Below, one piece after another: positions 10,795-21,937 of a stretch of DNA of 64,000 nt (position 1 is the first letter of the stretch; every line of letters begins with the position of its first letter). Made by a program: the position numbers and the translations under genes. Source of the DNA: a delta proteobacterium MLS_D (GTDB lineage Bacteria; Desulfobacterota; Syntrophia; Syntrophales; UBA2210). Location of the stretch: assembly GCA_002030015.1 (NCBI GenBank), contig LQBH01000001.1, positions 39,900-103,899 of the forward strand, written 5' to 3'. The notes under the pieces were generated by a model that worked only from the letters and a program-made list of their open reading frames with translations, was not told where the DNA came from and did no database searches.

Positions 10795-11076
10795 ATGAAC
10801 AAGTCGGAACTGATATCTGCGTTGAGCAAAAAAGAAGGTCTCACTGAAAAGCAGGCCTCGGATACGGTCAATCTGATATTTAAAAGTTTCAGCGCCGAAC
10901 TGCAAAAGGGGAATCGCATCGAGATACGCGGGTTCGGAAGCTTTGTGGTCCGGGAGTACAACGCTTACACCGGCAGAAATCCGAAAACAGGCGGTGTGAT
11001 CCAGGTCGCTCCGAAGAAACTTCCCTTCTTCAAGGTTGGAAAAGATCTGAAGGAAAAAGTGAATTCGGGGAAATAA
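10795..11076 (+). CDS. HU/IHF family DNA-binding protein
   Basis: MNKSELISALSKKEGLTEKQA, EIRGFGSFVVREYNAYTGRNPKTG. Confidence 0.95.
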   Translation: MNKSELISALSKKEGLTEKQASDTVNLIFKSFSAELQKGNRIEIRGFGSFVVREYNAYTGRNPKTGGVIQVAPKKLPFFKVGKDLKEKVNSGK

Positions 11077-11141
11077 GAAGTTGGCTCGTTTGAGTCAGTC
11101 CTGTGTTGAGAATAAATGATGCAGCGAACCGGTGATGTTCT

Positions 11142-11166
11142 GAGGGAGCGAAATGCTCCCTTTTTC
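11142..11166 (+). terminator. Rho-independent terminator after HU
   Basis: GGGAGC-GAAAT-GCTCCC followed by TTTTTCTTTT. Confidence 0.8.
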
Positions 11167-11397
11167 TTTTGGAAAAACCGGGAACGCGGAGTTGTGGCGC
11201 CTCTTGTGAGTCAGCGGCGCGGACCGATATTTCCCACTCGCGTGAGCTGTTCATTCCGGGCGGTGTTCAGACGCATCCGCATATTTTACTTGACCGGAGT
11301 AGGGAATATGCAAAACTGACGGGAAGAGATGTTTATGAGCGCCCGGAAGAATGCATTGACGGGCGCAGGCCAGAATGCTGAAAGACAGTGAACGGAT

Positions 11398-13611
11398 ATG
11401 ACAAAAGAAAAGAAAAAAACTGCAAGAAATACCGGGGATGACGGTTCCGCTCTCCGGAAGGACGATCTTCATCGGGGCGAGTACGAGAATTTGTACCAGG
11501 CACTGGCCGAAAGCTCCCAAACCGGTGTTTACGTCGCCCAGCGGGGAAAGTTCCGCTTCGTCAACCCCTACATGCTCAATTATTCCGGATATGGTGAAGA
11601 CGAATGGATCGGCCGGGACGTCACGAGTTTTCTGTATCCCGAGGACCGCGAACCGACGAGAAGAAACGCCATCGCCATGCTGAAGGGCGAGCGCACGGCG
11701 CCCTATGAATACCGTTTCGTTACGAAAAACGGCCAGACGCGGTGGATCATGGAAAATATCATATCGGTTCAGTTCCACGGGGAACGTGCAGTGTTGGGAA
11801 ACACCATGGATGTCACCGAGGAAAGGGAGGCGAAAGCGAAACTCGCCGAGGCGGAGCAATTGTACCGGAGTTTCACGAACAATACACAGACCGGTGTCTT
11901 TGTTGCCAGAAAAGGGAAGGTCCGGTTTGCCAATCCTCATCTGCTCGCCTATACGCAGTGCGAACGGATGGAGGATCTTATCGGAAGCGATCTTGTCGAT
12001 TTTATTTATCCGGAGGACCGGGAATCCGCTGCTGAACACGCCCGCCAGATGCTGCGCGGAGAACGCTCCTATCCTTACGAATACCGGATGGTACGAAAAG
12101 ACGGAAGTATCCGGTGGATCCTTGAAACGGTGGCGCCTATCGATTACATGGGCGAACCGGCTGTCCTGGGAAGTTCCATCGACATTACCGAGCTCGTGAA
12201 AATGAAGGAACATCTCGTCGAGGTACGGGCCCTCGAATCAAGTCTTCTGGCCGCGGTACCACATGCCGTAATCGGACTTGAAAACAGGCGGATCGTTTTT
12301 GCCAACGATTCCGTCGAAACGGTGTTCGGCTGGAACCCGCAGGAACTGATAGGCAGACAGACGAGGGTCCTGTATCGTTCCGACGAAGATTACGAGGCCA
12401 TCGCGAAACATTTTTATCCCATGCTGGAACGTGTCAGGACCACGAACGGAGAATTCCGGTGCGTAAAGAAAGACGGAACCGTTATCGAGTGCCTGATGAG
12501 CGCCGCGCGGGTCGGCGAGGAGCTCAAAAACGGGCGCATTGTTGTCGTATACGAAGACATTACCAGGCGGAAGCAAAGCGAGCGGGCTCTTCGGGAAAGT
12601 GAAGAAAAATACGCCGCCCTGGTGGAACAGGCCATGGACGGTATCGTCATTGTCCAGAACGGCTCCTGTCTTTTCGCCAACAAGGCAATGGCGGCCATGT
12701 CCGGGTACGAAGTCGGCAAGCTGACGGGAATGCCGTTTCAGGACCTGCTGGTGGAGGGAGAAAGAGACCGCGTGTGCGGCCAGTATCTGCGGGAGGCAAC
12801 CGGAGGGAATAAACCGGCGCTGTTCGAAAGCTGCCTGCTCTGCAGTGACGGATCGGTGAAAGACGTGGAGATCGCTTTCGGAGCCGTTACAATAGAGGGA
12901 CAGCGCGCTGAAATGGGGTATATCCGTGATATCACCTTCAGGAAAAAGGCGCAGGATGAAATACGCCGCACAGTGGACAGGCTGAAAAAACGTCTTGAAG
13001 AGACGGTAAACGCGCTCGCCTCCATAACCGAAAAACGCGACCCCTACACGGCGGGACACCAGCAGCGGGTGGCGGAACTCACCTCAGCCATAGCTGAAGA
13101 AATGGATATCGGCGATGACCGGACGGAAGGGGCTGTTGTGGCCGCTACGCTTCATGATATCGGCAAGATATACGAACCCTCCGAGATATTGAGCAAACCC
13201 GATCTGCTTACGGACATCGAATATCTCATGATGAAGGTTCACCCGGAGATCGGATACGATATTTTAAAAAATATTGATTTTCCCTGGCCCGTCGCGCGTA
13301 TCGTTCGCCAACACCATGAACGGATGGATGGTTCCGGCTATCCCGACGGACTGGCCGGAAACGAGATTTTACTGGAAGCCAGGATCATCGCCGTGGCGGA
13401 CGTGGTGGAAGCAATGGCGTCACACCGGCCCTACCGGTCGGCTCTGGGTATTGACTCGGCCCTGGAGGAAATCACGAAGTACAGGGGGAAATTATATGAT
13501 CCCGACGTGGTGGATGCCTGCGTCAAGCTTTTCAAAAAGAAGAATTTTGCCTTCAGCACGAGCAGCGAAGAAGAACTTGTGCTGAAGGGGAAACACCGAC
13601 CGGGTGCCTGA
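11398..13611 (+). CDS. Multi-PAS HD-GYP domain protein (putative cyclic-di-GMP phosphodiesterase)
   Basis: Four PAS-like segments; HD-GYP motifs TLHDIGK, HHERMDGSGYPDGL, AVADVVEAMASHRPYR. Confidence 0.92.
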   Translation: MTKEKKKTARNTGDDGSALRKDDLHRGEYENLYQALAESSQTGVYVAQRGKFRFVNPYMLNYSGYGEDEWIGRDVTSFLYPEDREPTRRNAIAMLKGERTAPYEYRFVTKNGQTRWIMENIISVQFHGERAVLGNTMDVTEEREAKAKLAEAEQLYRSFTNNTQTGVFVARKGKVRFANPHLLAYTQCERMEDLIGSDLVDFIYPEDRESAAEHARQMLRGERSYPYEYRMVRKDGSIRWILETVAPIDYMGEPAVLGSSIDITELVKMKEHLVEVRALESSLLAAVPHAVIGLENRRIVFANDSVETVFGWNPQELIGRQTRVLYRSDEDYEAIAKHFYPMLERVRTTNGEFRCVKKDGTVIECLMSAARVGEELKNGRIVVVYEDITRRKQSERALRESEEKYAALVEQAMDGIVIVQNGSCLFANKAMAAMSGYEVGKLTGMPFQDLLVEGERDRVCGQYLREATGGNKPALFESCLLCSDGSVKDVEIAFGAVTIEGQRAEMGYIRDITFRKKAQDEIRRTVDRLKKRLEETVNALASITEKRDPYTAGHQQRVAELTSAIAEEMDIGDDRTEGAVVAATLHDIGKIYEPSEILSKPDLLTDIEYLMMKVHPEIGYDILKNIDFPWPVARIVRQHHERMDGSGYPDGLAGNEILLEARIIAVADVVEAMASHRPYRSALGIDSALEEITKYRGKLYDPDVVDACVKLFKKKNFAFSTSSEEELVLKGKHRPGA

Positions 13612-14970
13612 TTGATCAGTTCACAATCCATGAAGCGGTATTATATTCAAACATTCGGATGCCAGATGAATGTCCGGGACTCGGAACTCGCGGCGGGCCT
13701 TCTTGAAAAAGACGGATACCGGTTGACCGGCAACCCGGCCGAGGCCGATCTCGTTCTTGTCAACACCTGCACCGTCCGGGAAAAAGCCGAGCAGAAGGCT
13801 CACAGTTTCATCGGGCGGATTGGAAGGTTCAAGGCGAAGCGACCCGGCCTGATTCTCGGCGTCATGGGATGTCTGGCCCAGCAGTGGGGAAGAGAGTTTT
13901 TTAACCGTTCTCCTTACATCGATTTCGTTTGTGGAACCCATGCGCTGGATCGCATTCCGGACATGGCGAGAGAGGTCCGCGCGGGGAAAAAACATCCGGC
14001 GGACACGGCGTTCCGGGATTATCCGGCATCGCTGGCGGTGCATTCCCCTTCTCACAACGGGGAAATCGCGTCGTATGTCAACATCATGCAGGGGTGCGAT
14101 AATTTCTGCGCCTACTGTATTGTTCCTTATGTCAGGGGCAGAGAACGGAGCCGGCCTTCAGATGACATCATCGATGAAGTGGCCCGGCTTGCCGAAGCCG
14201 GCGTCAAGGAAGTGACTCTGCTTGGGCAGAATGTCAATTCTTACGGAACAGGACTGGAAGAAGCTGTAAATTTCCCGTTGCTTTTAAAGCGTCTCGGCAC
14301 CGTCCAGGGGATCGAGCGGATCCGGTTCACAACATCCCATCCCAAGGATATTTCTGAGGAACTTATGGATGCGTTTCTTGAAATCGATTCCCTCTGCGAC
14401 TACCTGCACCTGCCTTTTCAGGCCGGATCGAACCGCGTGCTCAAGCGGATGAACCGGGGTTATACGGCGGAAGAATACCTGGAGAAAATTGACGGTTTAC
14501 GAAGCCGCGTTCCCTCGTTGAGTCTGAGTACCGACATTATCGTTGGATTCCCCGGCGAAAGCGGCGAGGATTTTCAAAAAACTATTGACCTTATAGAGAA
14601 AGTAAGGTTTGATAATGCCTTTTCATTCAAGTATTCCGATCGCCCCGGAACTGCGGCGGCGGGGTACGACGGGAAGATCGACGAGGCAGAGAAGAGCAGG
14701 CGGCTGACCCACCTGCAGAAGCTTCAGGCCGGTCATACTCGTGAGAAGAACAAAGCCCTTGAAGGAACGGTGCAGGAGGTCTTGGTGGAGGGACCGAGCA
14801 AGGGCGGATTTTCAGACGTGACGGGACGAACCAGAAGAAATAAAGTTGTGAATTTTCAAGGCGATGCCGCCTTGTTCGGAAAGACGGTTCTGGTTAAAAT
14901 AACGCATGGCTTCGCCCATTCTCTCAGGGGTGAAATGGTTCAGGGAGGAGACGTCGAATCATGCTCATAG
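13612..14970 (+). CDS. miaB: tRNA-2-methylthio-N6-dimethylallyladenosine synthase
   Basis: YYIQTFGCQMNVRDSE, radical SAM motif CDNFCAYCIVPYVRGRERSR, C-terminal TRAM-like region. Confidence 0.95.
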   Translation: MISSQSMKRYYIQTFGCQMNVRDSELAAGLLEKDGYRLTGNPAEADLVLVNTCTVREKAEQKAHSFIGRIGRFKAKRPGLILGVMGCLAQQWGREFFNRSPYIDFVCGTHALDRIPDMAREVRAGKKHPADTAFRDYPASLAVHSPSHNGEIASYVNIMQGCDNFCAYCIVPYVRGRERSRPSDDIIDEVARLAEAGVKEVTLLGQNVNSYGTGLEEAVNFPLLLKRLGTVQGIERIRFTTSHPKDISEELMDAFLEIDSLCDYLHLPFQAGSNRVLKRMNRGYTAEEYLEKIDGLRSRVPSLSLSTDIIVGFPGESGEDFQKTIDLIEKVRFDNAFSFKYSDRPGTAAAGYDGKIDEAEKSRRLTHLQKLQAGHTREKNKALEGTVQEVLVEGPSKGGFSDVTGRTRRNKVVNFQGDAALFGKTVLVKITHGFAHSLRGEMVQGGDVESCS

Positions 14971-15461
14971 AAATGAAGGTTTTCGGACTCGCAATCGACC
15001 CCGCCGCGGGTACTCCCATCGTCATATTGAAAGATATGGAAGGAAAACGGGCGGTTCCCATTTGGATCGGTCTTTTCGAGGCGAGCGCCATTGCCACGCA
15101 GCTGGAACGAATCGACCTGTCCCGTCCCATGACTCATGATCTGGCGCAAAACATCATCGGCGCTCTCGAAGCGAGGATTACCAGGATCGTGATCAACGAT
15201 CTGAAAAACAATACCTTTTTCGCGGTAATCCATCTGGAACGGGGCGATACGGAGCTGATGATCGATTCGAGGCCGAGCGACGCCATAGCGATGGCGCTCA
15301 GGGCCGATGCGCCTATTTTCGTGGATGATAAAGTCGTAGAAAAGTCAATGGACATCCACTTTACGAAGCAGGTGGGCGACCTGAACAGATATACGAAGGA
15401 ACAGCTTGAGGAATTTCTCGAAGATCTCTCGCCGGAAGATTTCGGGAAATACAAGATGTAA
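14961..15461 (+). CDS. Bifunctional nuclease family protein (DUF151)
   Basis: PIVILKDMEGKRAVPIWIGLFEASAIATQLE, SRPSDAIAMALRADAPIFV. Confidence 0.9.
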   Translation: MLIEMKVFGLAIDPAAGTPIVILKDMEGKRAVPIWIGLFEASAIATQLERIDLSRPMTHDLAQNIIGALEARITRIVINDLKNNTFFAVIHLERGDTELMIDSRPSDAIAMALRADAPIFVDDKVVEKSMDIHFTKQVGDLNRYTKEQLEEFLEDLSPEDFGKYKM

Positions 15462-15609
15462 TCCGCACGACGCCGCCCCGGCTTCGCCTCAATCCGGGCT
15501 GCCGCGAGAACCCCCGCGCGATGCGTTGATCGCACAGGGGAAAAACACTTTTACCGATCGGCGAAGGTTGAAGAACCATTGAAACGTCCTGTGCTGAGCG
15601 AGACGGGTT

Positions 15610-15840
15610 ATGAAAGAAGAAATTCGGCGTCTCTATCTGAAGGCGGGGGATCAGGTGTTCCACAGGCGATATCCCGAATGGGGTTTCGGTGTCGTGGTCG
15701 AAGAATGGAATTCAGGCGTGGTAGGCGGTATGTCCTACGTAAGAATAATTTTCAGGGACGGTCGAACGCGGGTGTTCGACAATAACTTCGCCAACGAGTG
15801 TTGCTGTTACTACGCGGGACTCCGGCGATGTGCCGAATGA
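15610..15840 (+). CDS. Small DUF3553-like protein
   Basis: AGDQVFHRRYPEWGFGVVVEEWN...VRIIFRDGRTRVF. Confidence 0.6.
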   Translation: MKEEIRRLYLKAGDQVFHRRYPEWGFGVVVEEWNSGVVGGMSYVRIIFRDGRTRVFDNNFANECCCYYAGLRRCAE

Positions 15841-16772
15841 ATAATCAATCGGGCGGGGCAACCGCCCTGCTGGTGAATATGGAACGGGTGATCAACAGCT
15901 TTGCACGTCATATCGCAACGGAGAGAAACCTTTCGGTGCATACGCAGCGGAGCTACCTGTCCGATCTGACGCAATTCAGGGAGTTTGCTCGAGGCCGGCA
16001 TGTCACGGATATCGACGGTGTCGACCAGGAGCTCATCTCGGCATGGCTGGCCGGTCTTTACATGAAAAAAGTAAAAAAAACCACCATCGCCCGCAAACTG
16101 TCGAGTCTGAAAGCCCTGTTCAAGTATCTCATGCGCGAAGGCACGGTAGCCGTGAATCCCGCCCAGGTGATCCAGACGCCGAAGAGGGACAAATATCTTC
16201 CTTCGTTTCTGTCCGTTGACGAAGCCTTCGGGCTGCTCGATCAACGGTTCGAAGACGACGAGGCCGGCTGCCGAGACCGGGCGATTCTGGAAGTTCTCTA
16301 TTCGTCGGGTATGCGGGCGGCGGAGCTGGCCTCTCTTAATGTGGAAGATGTCCACCTGGCGTCGTCGCTCGTAAAAATCAGGGGCAAGGGAAGCAAGGAA
16401 AGAATCGTACCGCTGGGAAGACCGGCGGGCGAGGCGTTGCTTCGGTATCTCGAGAAGCGATTTCCCGGGGGTCGGAACGGAAAGGGGCCTCTGTTCGTCA
16501 ATAGTTCGGGAGGACGGCTTACTACGCGAACAGTTGCCCGGATTGTTGACAAGTACGTGAGAAACGCCGGTATAGGGAAGAAGATCAGTCCTCACTCGTT
16601 GCGTCACAGCTTTGCTACGCATCTGTTGGACGCGGGAGCGGATCTGCGGTCCATACAGGAATTGCTGGGGCACGAGAGCCTTTCAACGACGCAGAAATAT
16701 ACCTCCCTGGGTGCGGCGAAACTGCTTGATGTTTATGACAGAAGCCACCCCAGGGCACGCAGAGAAAGATGA
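15837..16772 (+). CDS. xerC: Tyrosine recombinase XerC
   Basis: Catalytic R/HxxR/Y motifs: [53 protein letters not shown]; directly upstream of hslVU. Confidence 0.93.
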   Translation: MNNQSGGATALLVNMERVINSFARHIATERNLSVHTQRSYLSDLTQFREFARGRHVTDIDGVDQELISAWLAGLYMKKVKKTTIARKLSSLKALFKYLMREGTVAVNPAQVIQTPKRDKYLPSFLSVDEAFGLLDQRFEDDEAGCRDRAILEVLYSSGMRAAELASLNVEDVHLASSLVKIRGKGSKERIVPLGRPAGEALLRYLEKRFPGGRNGKGPLFVNSSGGRLTTRTVARIVDKYVRNAGIGKKISPHSLRHSFATHLLDAGADLRSIQELLGHESLSTTQKYTSLGAAKLLDVYDRSHPRARRER

Positions 16773-17317
16773 AAAACATGAAGATTCTCGGTACAACCAT
16801 TCTGGCGGTGAAGCAGGGTGACGGGATTGCCGTGGCAGGCGACGGCCAGGTTACTCTTGATACCACCATTCTCAAACATGGAGCAAAAAAGGTTCGAAAA
16901 CTTTATCAGGACAGGGTCATCGTTGGTTTTGCCGGTGCGACGGCCGACGCCTTTACGCTGTTCGAACGTTTCGATCAGAAACTCGAACAGTACAACGGCA
17001 ACCTGCTCAGGGCCGCCGTCGAGCTGACGAAGGACTGGCGGACGGACCGCGTGCTGAGGCACCTTGAGGCCCTGATGATAGCAGTGAGCCGGGATCACGC
17101 GCTCATCATATCGGGTAACGGGGACGTCATCGAATCCGACGACAATATTCTCGCCATAGGGTCGGGCGGTCCCTACGCGCAGGCGGCGGCACGCGCCCTC
17201 GTGCGCCACAGCGATCTGGACGCCGTTACCATTGCCGCAGAATCGATGAAGATAGCGTCCGAACTCTGTATATATACGAACGACAAGTTTACCATAGAGG
17301 AGCTCGCCTTCGAATGA
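16769..17317 (+). CDS. hslV: ATP-dependent protease subunit HslV (ClpQ)
   Basis: [39 protein letters not shown] with N-terminal Thr processing site. Confidence 0.97.
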   Translation: MKNMKILGTTILAVKQGDGIAVAGDGQVTLDTTILKHGAKKVRKLYQDRVIVGFAGATADAFTLFERFDQKLEQYNGNLLRAAVELTKDWRTDRVLRHLEALMIAVSRDHALIISGNGDVIESDDNILAIGSGGPYAQAAARALVRHSDLDAVTIAAESMKIASELCIYTNDKFTIEELAFE

Positions 17318-17470
17318 TCGTGTGAATTCCGGCAAGCCTGACCGGAAGCCTGCGGCGGGATGTAGAGACGCCGGGAGCCTGTTTGTGAGATTCCCCCTCG
17401 GGCCCGTTGCCGTGGGGGTTTCATTCGTGAAAAAACAATTGCCGGAGCAACGAGAGAAAACGGAGATTTC

Positions 17471-18859
17471 ATGACTTCATCACAATTAACGCCACGGGAA
17501 ATCGTATCGGAGCTGGACAGGTACATCATTGGGCAGCACAAGGCCAAGAGAGCGGTTGCCATAGCCCTCAGGAACCGATGGAGAAGACAACAGGTTCCGG
17601 AAGACCTGCGCGAGGAGATCGCGCCGAAAAATATTGTTATGATCGGACCAACGGGAGTGGGGAAGACTGAGATTGCCCGCAGGCTGGCGAAGCTCGACAA
17701 TTCGCCATTTCTGAAGGTTGAAGCCTCGAAATTTACTGAAGTGGGGTATGTGGGACGTGACGTGGAGTCCATGGTGCGCGACCTGGTCGAACTGGCCGTG
17801 AACATGGTGAAGTCGGAGGAACAGGAGAACGTCAAGGCAAAAGCGCTTGAGATCGCCGAGGAAAGGATCCTCGATATTCTTCTGCCGCGCAAGCATGCTT
17901 CCGAAGAGCCTTCCGATGACGAGGGGCGCCTGATCGGTATGGAGCAGGACGTTGACGGGGAAGCCGCTGCGAGGCAGGCAACGACCAGGGAAAAACTGCG
18001 TCGTCTCCTGAGACAGGGAAGCCTGGATGAGCGGATCGTCGATGTCGAGGTTCGGGAAGGCAGAACCGGCCCCATGATCGAAGTATTTTCGTCTTCCGGC
18101 GTCGAAGACCTGGGGTTCAACATGAAGGAGATGTTCGGCAATCTCTTCCCGCAGAAGAAGAAAACGAGAAAGGCGACGGTATCGGAAGCCATCCAGATCC
18201 TGGCCGACGAGGAGGCGCAGAAACTTGTGGACATGGAGTCCGTCACCAGGACCGCCGTTGAACGGGTCGAACAGTCGGGCATACTATTTCTCGATGAAAT
18301 CGACAAGATCGTGGGAGGCGATTCAAGCCAGGGTCCCGACGTGTCGCGGGAAGGAGTCCAGCGCGACCTGCTGCCCATCGTCGAAGGATCTACGGTGAGC
18401 ACGAAATACGGCATGGTCAGGACGGATCACATCCTGTTCATTGCCGCCGGCGCCTTCAGTTTTACCAAGCCTTCGGACCTGATACCGGAACTGCAGGGGC
18501 GCTTCCCGATCCGTGTTGAACTTGATTCGCTGGACCGGGACGATTTCATCCGCATACTCACGGAGCCCCATAATGCACTGGTAAAACAATACGTGGAAAT
18601 GCTCGCCACGGAAAAGCTTCGCATTGTTTTCGAGGGCGACGCCGTTGCCGAAATAGCGGAAGTAGCGACTCTTGTCAATGAGCGGACTGAAAACATCGGC
18701 GCACGACGACTTTATACCATCATGGAAACGCTTCTCGACGAGATTTCTTTTGACGCTCCCGATATGGCGGAAAAAACAGTCCATATCGGAGCGGAATACG
18801 TGCAGGAGAAACTGAGCGACATTATCGAGGACGAGGATTTGAGCCGATACGTCCTGTAA
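17471..18859 (+). CDS. hslU: ATP-dependent protease ATPase subunit HslU (ClpY)
   Basis: [34 protein letters not shown]; Walker [18 protein letters not shown]. Confidence 0.97.
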   Translation: MTSSQLTPREIVSELDRYIIGQHKAKRAVAIALRNRWRRQQVPEDLREEIAPKNIVMIGPTGVGKTEIARRLAKLDNSPFLKVEASKFTEVGYVGRDVESMVRDLVELAVNMVKSEEQENVKAKALEIAEERILDILLPRKHASEEPSDDEGRLIGMEQDVDGEAAARQATTREKLRRLLRQGSLDERIVDVEVREGRTGPMIEVFSSSGVEDLGFNMKEMFGNLFPQKKKTRKATVSEAIQILADEEAQKLVDMESVTRTAVERVEQSGILFLDEIDKIVGGDSSQGPDVSREGVQRDLLPIVEGSTVSTKYGMVRTDHILFIAAGAFSFTKPSDLIPELQGRFPIRVELDSLDRDDFIRILTEPHNALVKQYVEMLATEKLRIVFEGDAVAEIAEVATLVNERTENIGARRLYTIMETLLDEISFDAPDMAEKTVHIGAEYVQEKLSDIIEDEDLSRYVL

Positions 18860-18888
18860 CGCAGGGCATTCCGTTTCGTACAAGGAGA

Positions 18889-19797
18889 ATGTTCACCGTG
18901 GAAAAGGAAGAATTCAGGGAACCGCTGGAAAAGGCGCGCATACTGCTCGAGGTGTTGCCTTATATACGCCGTTTTTACGGGAAAATTGTCGTCATAAAAT
19001 ACGGCGGCCATGCCATGGTTGACGAAGAGCTGAAGCGGCAATTCGCCCTGGACGTGGTCATGCTGAAGTTCATCGGTCTCAGCCCGGTGATCGTTCACGG
19101 CGGCGGACCACAGATAGGTGCTATCCTGGAAAGGCTGGGAATCGTTTCGAAGTTTATAAACGGCATGCGGGTCACGGACCAGGAAACCATGGATATTGTC
19201 GAGATGGTTCTTGCCGGAAAAGTGAACAAGGAGATAGTGGGTTTTATCAATCACAACGGCGGCAGGGCCGTGGGACTCAGCGGCAAGGACGGCAACCTGA
19301 TACGGGCGGAAAAATATTATCTCAGCGACGAGAAAGCCGTTGATTCACCGCCGGAGATAATCGATATCGGTCTGGTCGGCAGGGTGACGGAAATCGGCGC
19401 CGACCTGATTCTGTCTCTTGTCGGAAGCGGTCATATTCCCGTAATCGCTCCGACCGGCGTGGGGAATGACGGTGAGACTTACAACATCAACGCCGACGTG
19501 GTGGCGGGAGAAGTGGCAGCGGCCCTCAAGGCGGAAAAACTGGTCCTGCTCACGGATGTCCCCGGCGTTCTCGACGAGCAGGGAAATCTGATCGCCACCC
19601 TGAAAAGCGATGAAGCCGAAGATCTCATCGGGCGGAACGTCATCACCGGCGGCATGTACCCAAAGATAAAATGCTGTCTGAAAGCCCTCAGGGGTGGCGT
19701 CGGGAAGACTCATATTGTAGACGGCAGGCTGAGCCACGCCGTTCTCCTTGAAATATTTACAGATCGGGGCATCGGAACGGAAGTCGTCAGGGAATAA
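18889..19797 (+). CDS. argB: Acetylglutamate kinase
   Basis: [51 protein letters not shown]. Confidence 0.96.
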   Translation: MFTVEKEEFREPLEKARILLEVLPYIRRFYGKIVVIKYGGHAMVDEELKRQFALDVVMLKFIGLSPVIVHGGGPQIGAILERLGIVSKFINGMRVTDQETMDIVEMVLAGKVNKEIVGFINHNGGRAVGLSGKDGNLIRAEKYYLSDEKAVDSPPEIIDIGLVGRVTEIGADLILSLVGSGHIPVIAPTGVGNDGETYNINADVVAGEVAAALKAEKLVLLTDVPGVLDEQGNLIATLKSDEAEDLIGRNVITGGMYPKIKCCLKALRGGVGKTHIVDGRLSHAVLLEIFTDRGIGTEVVRE

Positions 19798-19823
19798 CGG
19801 ACCGGCTCCAGGAGCGATGGAAT

Positions 19824-21014
19824 ATGGATTCAAAAGAGTGTATGGAACGCGGCAGGCGGTACATCATGGATACGTACGCCCGGTTCCCGGTGGTGCTCGT
19901 TCGAGGCCGGGGCGCCCGTGTCTGGGACATGGACGGGAAGGAGTATCTCGATTTCCTGGGAGGAATAGCCGTGTGTAATCTCGGCCATGCCCATCCCCGG
20001 GTGGTGGAAGCCGTTGCGCGGCAGGCGGGAACATTGATGCACGTTTCCAACCTGTTCTTTATCGAGCCGCAGGTGCGACTGGCGCAGCTCCTGGTGGAGC
20101 ATTCCTTTGCCGATAAAGTGTTTTTCTGTAACAGCGGCGCCGAGGCCAACGAGGGAGCCATCAAGCTGGCCCGCCGCTACTTTCACGACAAAGCCGGGGA
20201 TTCACGATTTGAAATCATAGCCATGGATGAATCGTTTCACGGCAGGACTATGGCCACGATGACCGCCACGGGGCAGGCAAAACATCAAGTCGGCTTCAAT
20301 CCGCTGCTTCCGGGATTTTGTCATGTTCCCTTCGACGATCTCGACGCACTGGAAAAGGCGGTATCCAACAACACCTGCGCCGTCATGATCGAACCAATCC
20401 AGGGTGAAGGGGGCATCCGCGTCCCGGGTGCTGACTATCTGAGGGGCGTCCGCGATATCTGCGACCGTCACGGTCTCCTTCTTATTTATGACGAGGTGCA
20501 GGCCGGCATGGGACGTACGGGGACTCTTTTCGCCTACGAGGAGAGTGGCGTTGCGCCTGATATCATGACGCTGGCCAAGGCGCTGGGAAACGGGTTTCCC
20601 GTGGGTGCGCTGCTTGCCACGGACCGGGTCGCGGCGGCCTTCAAACCGGGAAGCCACGCGTCAACGTTCGGCGGCAACCCGCTGGCCATGTCGGCGGCGA
20701 TCGCCACGGTCGAAACGATTCTGAACGACGGTATACTCGAAAACGTGCGCGCCGTCGGGTCCTATTTTATGGACCGGCTTCGCTCGTTTGCCGCGGCATA
20801 CCCGGTCGTTAAGGAAGTACGGGGGCGCGGGCTGATGATCGGCGTGGAGCTTACCCGCGAGGGAGCGTCGGTTGTGCAGTGCGCTTCCAAACACGGACTG
20901 TTGATGAACTGCACCGCGGATCGAGTTCTCAGGTTTGTCCCACCGCTTATTATTAATGAGGCCGACGTGGACAGGGCGATGGATATCCTCGGCGACTGCA
21001 TGGAGGGGTTATGA
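19824..21014 (+). CDS. argD: Acetylornithine aminotransferase
   Basis: FFCNSGAEANEGAIKLARRY, LIYDEVQAGMGRTG, TLAKALGNGFPVGALL; neighbouring arg genes. Confidence 0.95.
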   Translation: MDSKECMERGRRYIMDTYARFPVVLVRGRGARVWDMDGKEYLDFLGGIAVCNLGHAHPRVVEAVARQAGTLMHVSNLFFIEPQVRLAQLLVEHSFADKVFFCNSGAEANEGAIKLARRYFHDKAGDSRFEIIAMDESFHGRTMATMTATGQAKHQVGFNPLLPGFCHVPFDDLDALEKAVSNNTCAVMIEPIQGEGGIRVPGADYLRGVRDICDRHGLLLIYDEVQAGMGRTGTLFAYEESGVAPDIMTLAKALGNGFPVGALLATDRVAAAFKPGSHASTFGGNPLAMSAAIATVETILNDGILENVRAVGSYFMDRLRSFAAAYPVVKEVRGRGLMIGVELTREGASVVQCASKHGLLMNCTADRVLRFVPPLIINEADVDRAMDILGDCMEGL

Positions 21015-21937
21015 AGCAGGATTTTTTAACGCTTTACGGTTTGAAGAAAAGTGATTTCGATGGGATAATGAAACGTGCCGCTGACCTGAAGAGACTGCGC
21101 CGAGAAGGGAAAGATCATCGTTCCCTCACAGGTAAAACGCTGGGAATGATTTTTGACAAGTCATCAACGAGAACCAGGCTGTCCTTTGAAGTGGGCATGT
21201 TTCAGCTTGGCGGCCTGGCCATATTTCTAAGCCGCCGGGACATTCAGCTGGGGCGGGGTGAATCCGTCGCCGATACGGCGAAGGTCATCTCCCGTTACCT
21301 GGACGCTGTCATGATTCGTACCTTCGAACAGGAGATTGTCGAGGAATTCGCCGGGAACGCATCGGTCCCCGTCATAAACGGGCTTACGGACCTGCTCCAT
21401 CCCTGCCAGATCGCCAGCGATCTCTTCACCATCGAAGAGCGGTTCGGATCATACGAAGGAATAACCGTCGCCTATATCGGCGACGGGAATAACGTGGCAA
21501 ATTCATGGCTCAACGCGGCGGCGATGCTGCCTTTCCGGCTTACACTCGCCTGTCCCGAGGGCTATGACCCGGACGCGTTCATTCTGGAGCGGGCGAAAAA
21601 AGAAACCGCTCTCGGTGTGGAGTTGCATCGATCACCGGCCGACGCGGTTCGCGGCGCCGCAGTGGTATATACCGATGTGTGGGCCAGTATGGGAATGGAA
21701 GATGAACGGGACGAGCGGTCCGGGATTTTTAGGCCGTACCAGGTTAACGGGGACCTGCTTCAGGAGGCCGGGTCCAACGCTATTGTCATGCACTGTCTGC
21801 CCGCCCATCGCGGCGAAGAAATAACGGATAACGTTATCGACGGCGACCGTTCAGTTGTGACGGAGCAGGCTGAAAATCGGCTGCATGTCCAGAAGGCGAT
21901 TCTGGAGATGCTTCTGGGAGGAGGAACAACTACGTGA
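21011..21937 (+). CDS. argF: Ornithine carbamoyltransferase
   Basis: [40 protein letters not shown]. Confidence 0.96.
   Translation: MKQDFLTLYGLKKSDFDGIMKRAADLKRLRREGKDHRSLTGKTLGMIFDKSSTRTRLSFEVGMFQLGGLAIFLSRRDIQLGRGESVADTAKVISRYLDAVMIRTFEQEIVEEFAGNASVPVINGLTDLLHPCQIASDLFTIEERFGSYEGITVAYIGDGNNVANSWLNAAAMLPFRLTLACPEGYDPDAFILERAKKETALGVELHRSPADAVRGAAVVYTDVWASMGMEDERDERSGIFRPYQVNGDLLQEAGSNAIVMHCLPAHRGEEITDNVIDGDRSVVTEQAENRLHVQKAILEMLLGGGTTT

Noticed and set aside
17390-17450. Hairpin CCCCCTCGG...CCGTGGGGG between hslV and hslU as a terminator
   Set aside because: Only a short T stretch follows and hslVU are normally co-expressed; not strong enough to call.
17173-18414. 413-aa minus-strand ORF
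   Set aside because: Ser/Arg-rich antisense translation over hslV/hslU; an artefact of GC-rich codon structure.
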